27,111 bases of DNA from JAWLGW01 sp964569055. Lineage in GTDB: Bacteria > Planctomycetota > J058. The DNA lies in assembly GCA_964569055.1 (NCBI GenBank), contig CAZMSZ010000054.1, positions 1 to 27,111 of the forward strand. The letters run 5' to 3'. Each line of letters starts with the position of its first letter. The stretch's first letter is position 1. The position numbers were made by a program, and so were the translations under genes. The notes beneath the pieces are model-generated. The model saw only the letters and a program-made list of their open reading frames with translations, did not search any database and had not been told where the DNA came from. Below, piece after piece: positions 24,471 through 27,111 of this stretch.

Positions 24471-26125
24471 GAGCGCGCTCCGGTCCGCTCCTCGAACAGC
24501 CGGCGCGCCAGCCCGCGCTGGAGCTTGCCGCTGGTGGTCGTCGGGAGCGCCCCCGCCTCGACCAGGAGCACGTCGTCGAGCGCCACGCCGCTCTCCTCGT
24601 GGACGTGGCGCCGCAGGGCCGTCTCGAGCGCCGCGGGGTCGGGCGCGGCGCGGCGGTCGACCTCGGCCACCAGGCACACCCGCTCGGTGCCGAGCGCCGG
24701 GTCGGTCACCCCGAGCGCGGCCGCGCGCCCGGCGCGCACGCCCCGGACCTGCCCGGCCGCCCACTCCACCTCCTCGGGGTGGAGGTTGTGGCCGCGCACG
24801 ATGATCAGGTCCTTCACGCGCCCGGTCACGAACACCTCGCCACCCTCGAGGAAGCCGAGGTCGCCGGTGCGGTGCTCGGCGCCGGTCGCGCGCGCGGGCT
24901 CGCCCCAGTAGCCGCCGAACAGGCTGGGCCCGAGCACGAGCAGCTCGCCGACCTCGCCCTCGTCGCGCTCCTCCCCGTCCGGACCGACCGCGCGCACCCG
25001 CGTGCCCGCGAGCGGCCGCCCGCAGGAGACCAGCTCGAGCGCGTCGGCGTCCGGGGCCTCGGCGGGGCGGGCGCGCCCCTCCTCGCGCAGCGCGCGCCGG
25101 CTCACGGTGAGCGCCCGGAACGGCTCGTCGACGGCGGCGAAGCTCACCGCGAGCGTCGCCTCGGCCATGCCGTAGCAGGGGAGCAGCGTGGTGGGCGCCA
25201 GCCCGCGCGGCGCGAGCAGCCGCTCGAACGCGCGCAGCGCGCCGGCCTGCACGGGCTCCGCCCCGACCCACGCGACCCGCCAGCAGGAGAGGTCGAGGTC
25301 CCGGGCGTCGCCGGGCTTCAGCCGGTCGGCCACGTGGCGGTAGGCGAAGGTGGGCGCGGGCGAGTGCGTGGCCCGCAGGCGCGCGATCGCCTCGAGCCAG
25401 GCGGCCGGACGACGCAGGAACCACAGGGGCGTCCCGAGCGCGCAGGGGAGGTCGTGGAACAGGCAGGTCAGGAGCGAGACCAGGCCCATGTCGTGGAACA
25501 TGGGGAGCCAGCTCACCACGCGGCTCCCGGGGACCATGGCCGCGCCGGCGGCGATCTGGGCCACGTTCGCGGCCAGCGCCCGGTGCGGGATCACCACGCC
25601 CTTGGGGAGGTGCGTCGTGCCCGACGTGAACTGAATGAAGGCGGGAGCGTCGGGATCGCCGGGAGGCTCCACGGGCGCGGCGCCCTCGCCCAGCCCCGCG
25701 AGCGCATCGGGGGTGGAGACGCGGCATGGCGGCTCGAGCCCGGCCAGCGCCGCCTCGGCCCGCGGCGCGACCCCGCCCGTGGCGACGAGCGCCCGCGCGC
25801 CGACCGCCTCGGCCAAGGCGCGCACGCGTCGCGCGAAGGCGTCGCCCGCGCCGAACCCTTCAGGCGGGCTGAGCTGACACGGGATCAGCCCGGCCCAGCT
25901 CGCGCCGAAGAACGCGGCCAAGAAGGGCTCCCCCGTGGGCAGCACCAGCAGGACCCGGTCTCCGGGCGCGAGCCCCGCCGCGCGCAGGCCAGCCGCCACC
26001 TGCCTCGCGCGGGCCAGCAGCGTCGCCGGGGCGAGCTCGCGATCGTCGCCGCGTCCGCCGAGCAGCGTGATCGCGCCCTCGCGCGCGCGGTCGAGCGCCT
26101 CGGGGATCGTGCGCGGCAGCTCCAC
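24467..26125 (-). CDS. Fatty acyl-AMP ligase (FAAL)
   Basis: A 552-residue adenylate-forming enzyme. Motifs in order: FIQFTSGTTHLPKGV (A3 loop, near residue 165; His where Gly is usual in TSGSTGxPKG), WLPMFHDMGL, VGAEPVQAGALRAFE, CYGMAEATLAVSF, HRTGDLGFL, GRVKDLIIVRGHNLHPEEVE, and TTTSGKLQR with the C-terminal catalytic Lys near residue 535. The WLPMFHDMGL and KDLIIVRGHNLHPEE blocks place it with fatty acyl-AMP ligases rather than CoA ligases. FAALs activate a free fatty acid with ATP and pass it to a carrier protein. The GTG start at 26125 abuts the stop of the carrier-protein gene. The carrier upstream and the acyl-ACP reductase downstream complete the chain. Confidence 0.93.
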   Translation of the reverse strand: MELPRTIPEALDRAREGAITLLGGRGDDRELAPATLLARARQVAAGLRAAGLAPGDRVLLVLPTGEPFLAAFFGASWAGLIPCQLSPPEGFGAGDAFARRVRALAEAVGARALVATGGVAPRAEAALAGLEPPCRVSTPDALAGLGEGAAPVEPPGDPDAPAFIQFTSGTTHLPKGVVIPHRALAANVAQIAAGAAMVPGSRVVSWLPMFHDMGLVSLLTCLFHDLPCALGTPLWFLRRPAAWLEAIARLRATHSPAPTFAYRHVADRLKPGDARDLDLSCWRVAWVGAEPVQAGALRAFERLLAPRGLAPTTLLPCYGMAEATLAVSFAAVDEPFRALTVSRRALREEGRARPAEAPDADALELVSCGRPLAGTRVRAVGPDGEERDEGEVGELLVLGPSLFGGYWGEPARATGAEHRTGDLGFLEGGEVFVTGRVKDLIIVRGHNLHPEEVEWAAGQVRGVRAGRAAALGVTDPALGTERVCLVAEVDRRAAPDPAALETALRRHVHEESGVALDDVLLVEAGALPTTTSGKLQRGLARRLFEERTGARS

Positions 26126-26377
26126 TCACGCGCCTCGCGTCGTCCGCGCCCGGACGTAGGCGGCGAGGTCGCCCAGCGTGTGCAGATCCGCCAGGTCGCC
26201 GTCCGGGATCTCGATCCCGTACGCCTCCTCGAGCTCGACGACGAGGTCGAGCGCCTTGACCGAGTCGAGCCCGAAGTCGATGAACCGCGACTCGGGCGTG
26301 ACGCGCTCGCGCGGGACGCGCATCCGGCGCGCGAGCAGCTCGCACAGGAAGTCGATCGGGTCGCCGGGCGCGCTCAG
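26126..26377 (-). CDS. Acyl carrier protein, probable CTG start
   Basis: An acidic carrier protein with the phosphopantetheine site DFGLDSVKALDLVVELE; the modified residue is Ser39 if translation starts at the CTG at 26377. That start gives 83 residues, a normal length, with helix I intact (PIDFLCELLARRMRVPRERV). The only in-frame ATG (26323) gives 65 residues and removes helix I. Between the in-frame stop upstream (TAG, 26405-26407) and that ATG there is no ATG, GTG or TTG, while the CTG has GGAGGGG (26381-26387) at good spacing. The gene heads a three-gene operon: its TGA is directly followed by the ligase GTG. Confidence 0.85.
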   Translation of the reverse strand: MSAPGDPIDFLCELLARRMRVPRERVTPESRFIDFGLDSVKALDLVVELEEAYGIEIPDGDLADLHTLGDLAAYVRARTTRGA

Positions 26378-26380
26378 GAG

Positions 26381-26387
26381 CCCCTCC
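26381..26387 (-). promoter_or_regulatory. Shine-Dalgarno GGAGGGG for the CTG start
   Basis: On the minus strand GGAGGGG is followed by CTC and then CTG. GGAGG ends five bases before the CTG, ideal spacing for initiation there. It lies more than 55 bases from the ATG at 26323, so it cannot serve that codon. Confidence 0.65.
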
Positions 26388-26401
26388 GTCCGCCGCGCAT
26401 G

Positions 26402-26431
26402 ACTCTATTGCCGCAACCAGCGGGTGGTCAA
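26402..26431 (-). promoter_or_regulatory. Sigma70-like promoter of the ACP-FAAL-fusion operon
   Basis: On the minus strand: TTGACC (26426-26431, 5 of 6), an 18-base spacer, TAGAGT (26402-26407, 4 of 6 including A2 and T6). The predicted start is near 26395, giving a leader of about 18 bases that holds the GGAGGGG site before the CTG. The promoter lies wholly in the 60-base gap after the AMMECR1 stop. Confidence 0.5.
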
Positions 26432-26461
26432 GGATCGCGCGTCCCCGCCGCGACCCCCGGG

Positions 26462-27007
26462 TCACTCGCCGAACACCTCGCACGTGAACCACGAGATCCG
26501 CGCGGCCGGGTCGCGCCAGGCGTCGTCGGGCAGCCCCGCCTTGCGGCACGTCGCCCGCAAGAAGGTCTCGCCATCCCACCCGCGCTCCGTCGCGACCTGC
26601 GGCAGCAGCAGCCCGGCCCGCCCCCGGTGGTGGATCGCGAGCCCGTGCCGGCCGACCTCGACCCGCTCCGCCACCGCGGGCTCGAGCGCGGTCAAGGCCG
26701 AGACCTCGATCGTGAGCTCGGCCAGCTCGCCCGCCTCGAGCGGCGGGAACCGCGGGTCCTGCGTGGCCGCCGACACGGCGAGCTGCCGCACGGCCGCCGC
26801 CAGCGGCAACCGGGCGACCGCGTGGCCGATACAGCCCCGCAGCTCCTCCCCCCGGTGCAGCGTCACGAACGCGCCCCGCGGCTCGGCGAGCGCCGCGCTC
26901 CCGTCCGGCAGGCGCGGCGGCGGCTCGCCCGCGAGGTGCGCCGCGATCGCAGCCCGCGCCAGCGCGAGCAGCGCGTCCTGGTCGGTGGGAGACAGGAGTG
27001 GGCTCAT
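26462..27007 (-). CDS. AMMECR1 family protein
   Basis: A 181-residue protein with the AMMECR1 fold signatures: FVTLHRGEELRGCIGH with the invariant LRGCIG, RQLAVSAATQDPRFPPLEAG, LTIEVSALTALEP and HHRGRAGLLLPQVATERGW, ending SWFTCEVFGE. It covers the whole domain. The family is found in all three domains of life and its biochemical role is unknown; in prokaryotes it often neighbours Memo-like or radical SAM genes, none of which appear here. The ATG at 27007 has no Shine-Dalgarno. A -10-like TAGAAT at 27018-27023 (minus strand) would start transcription only a few bases before the ATG, so the message may be leaderless. Confidence 0.92.
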   Translation of the reverse strand: MSPLLSPTDQDALLALARAAIAAHLAGEPPPRLPDGSAALAEPRGAFVTLHRGEELRGCIGHAVARLPLAAAVRQLAVSAATQDPRFPPLEAGELAELTIEVSALTALEPAVAERVEVGRHGLAIHHRGRAGLLLPQVATERGWDGETFLRATCRKAGLPDDAWRDPAARISWFTCEVFGE

Positions 27008-27079
27008 GACGCGAGGGATTCTAGGCCGGAATCGCCCCGGCCGAGACCCGAACCAGGCCGCAATCGGAGGGAGGGAGCA

Positions 27080-27111
27080 GAGTCGGACTCGGAGTCGGAG
27101 TCGGACTCGGA
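27080..27111. repeat. GGAGTC/GGACTC hexamer tract at the window end
   Basis: Period-6 units GGACTC and GGAGTC run from 27080 to the window edge and probably beyond. GGACTC is a variant not used in the other two tracts; mixed with GGAGTC it creates partial self-complementarity. It is upstream of the AMMECR1 gene. Confidence 0.85.

Noticed and set aside
21558..25727. Extension of the fusion protein to 1389 residues
   Set aside because: The extra N-terminal part is out of frame with, and overlaps, the fatty acyl-AMP ligase; the GTG at 24470 with a four-base overlap is the natural start.
26126..26323. Carrier protein starting at the internal ATG
   Set aside because: It would lack helix I of the four-helix fold and has no ribosome binding site; the CTG at 26377 fits better.

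Overview
This window is very GC-rich (well over 70% by eye) bacterial DNA, dense with genes and carrying no visible tRNA, rRNA, CRISPR array or insertion sequence. Three Hanks-type Ser/Thr kinases with different accessory domains, a DUF6263-like kinase ectodomain, a DUF4388 protein, weak Shine-Dalgarno use at several genes, many GTG starts and hexanucleotide repeat tracts between genes suggest Planctomycetota or Myxococcota. I lean to Planctomycetota but cannot settle it from sequence alone.

Layout. Positions 1-5334 hold a GGARTC hexamer tract, a SirB1-like protein and an unrecognised conserved gene in one minus-strand operon behind a good sigma70-like promoter, a first Ser/Thr kinase, a nested inverted-repeat intergenic region, FxsA, and a secreted helical protein. 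Positions 5452-10929 hold two more membrane kinases, one with a WD40-type C-terminus and one with a DUF6263-like C-terminus, with a small membrane protein between them. Positions 11071-12679 hold a YdjM-like membrane protein, a stretch of consecutive hairpins, and a ComEA-like helix-hairpin-helix protein.

Positions 12818-17862 form a plus-strand surface-structure locus: a lipoprotein-like secretin, a protein of tandem Ig-like (PapD-like) domains, a secreted beta-rich subunit, a TPR protein, and a second, diverged copy of the subunit. No usher is present. A perfect 18-bp palindrome separates the chaperone-like gene from the first subunit gene. Positions 18186-21541 continue on the plus strand with a receiver protein ending in a degenerate kinase-like module, a Wza-like polysaccharide export lipoprotein, and a two-membrane-segment coiled-coil protein with a cytoplasmic DUF4388 domain, laid out like a polysaccharide co-polymerase.

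Positions 21558-26377, on the minus strand, form the most striking unit: a compact operon of acyl carrier protein, fatty acyl-AMP ligase, and a 970-residue fusion of a class III PLP aminotransferase to a cyanobacterial-type acyl-ACP reductase. Read together these predict fatty acid -> acyl-AMP -> acyl-ACP -> fatty aldehyde -> fatty amine. The carrier protein appears to start at a CTG codon, supported by a Shine-Dalgarno sequence and an upstream promoter. An AMMECR1-family gene and another GGARTC tract close the window.
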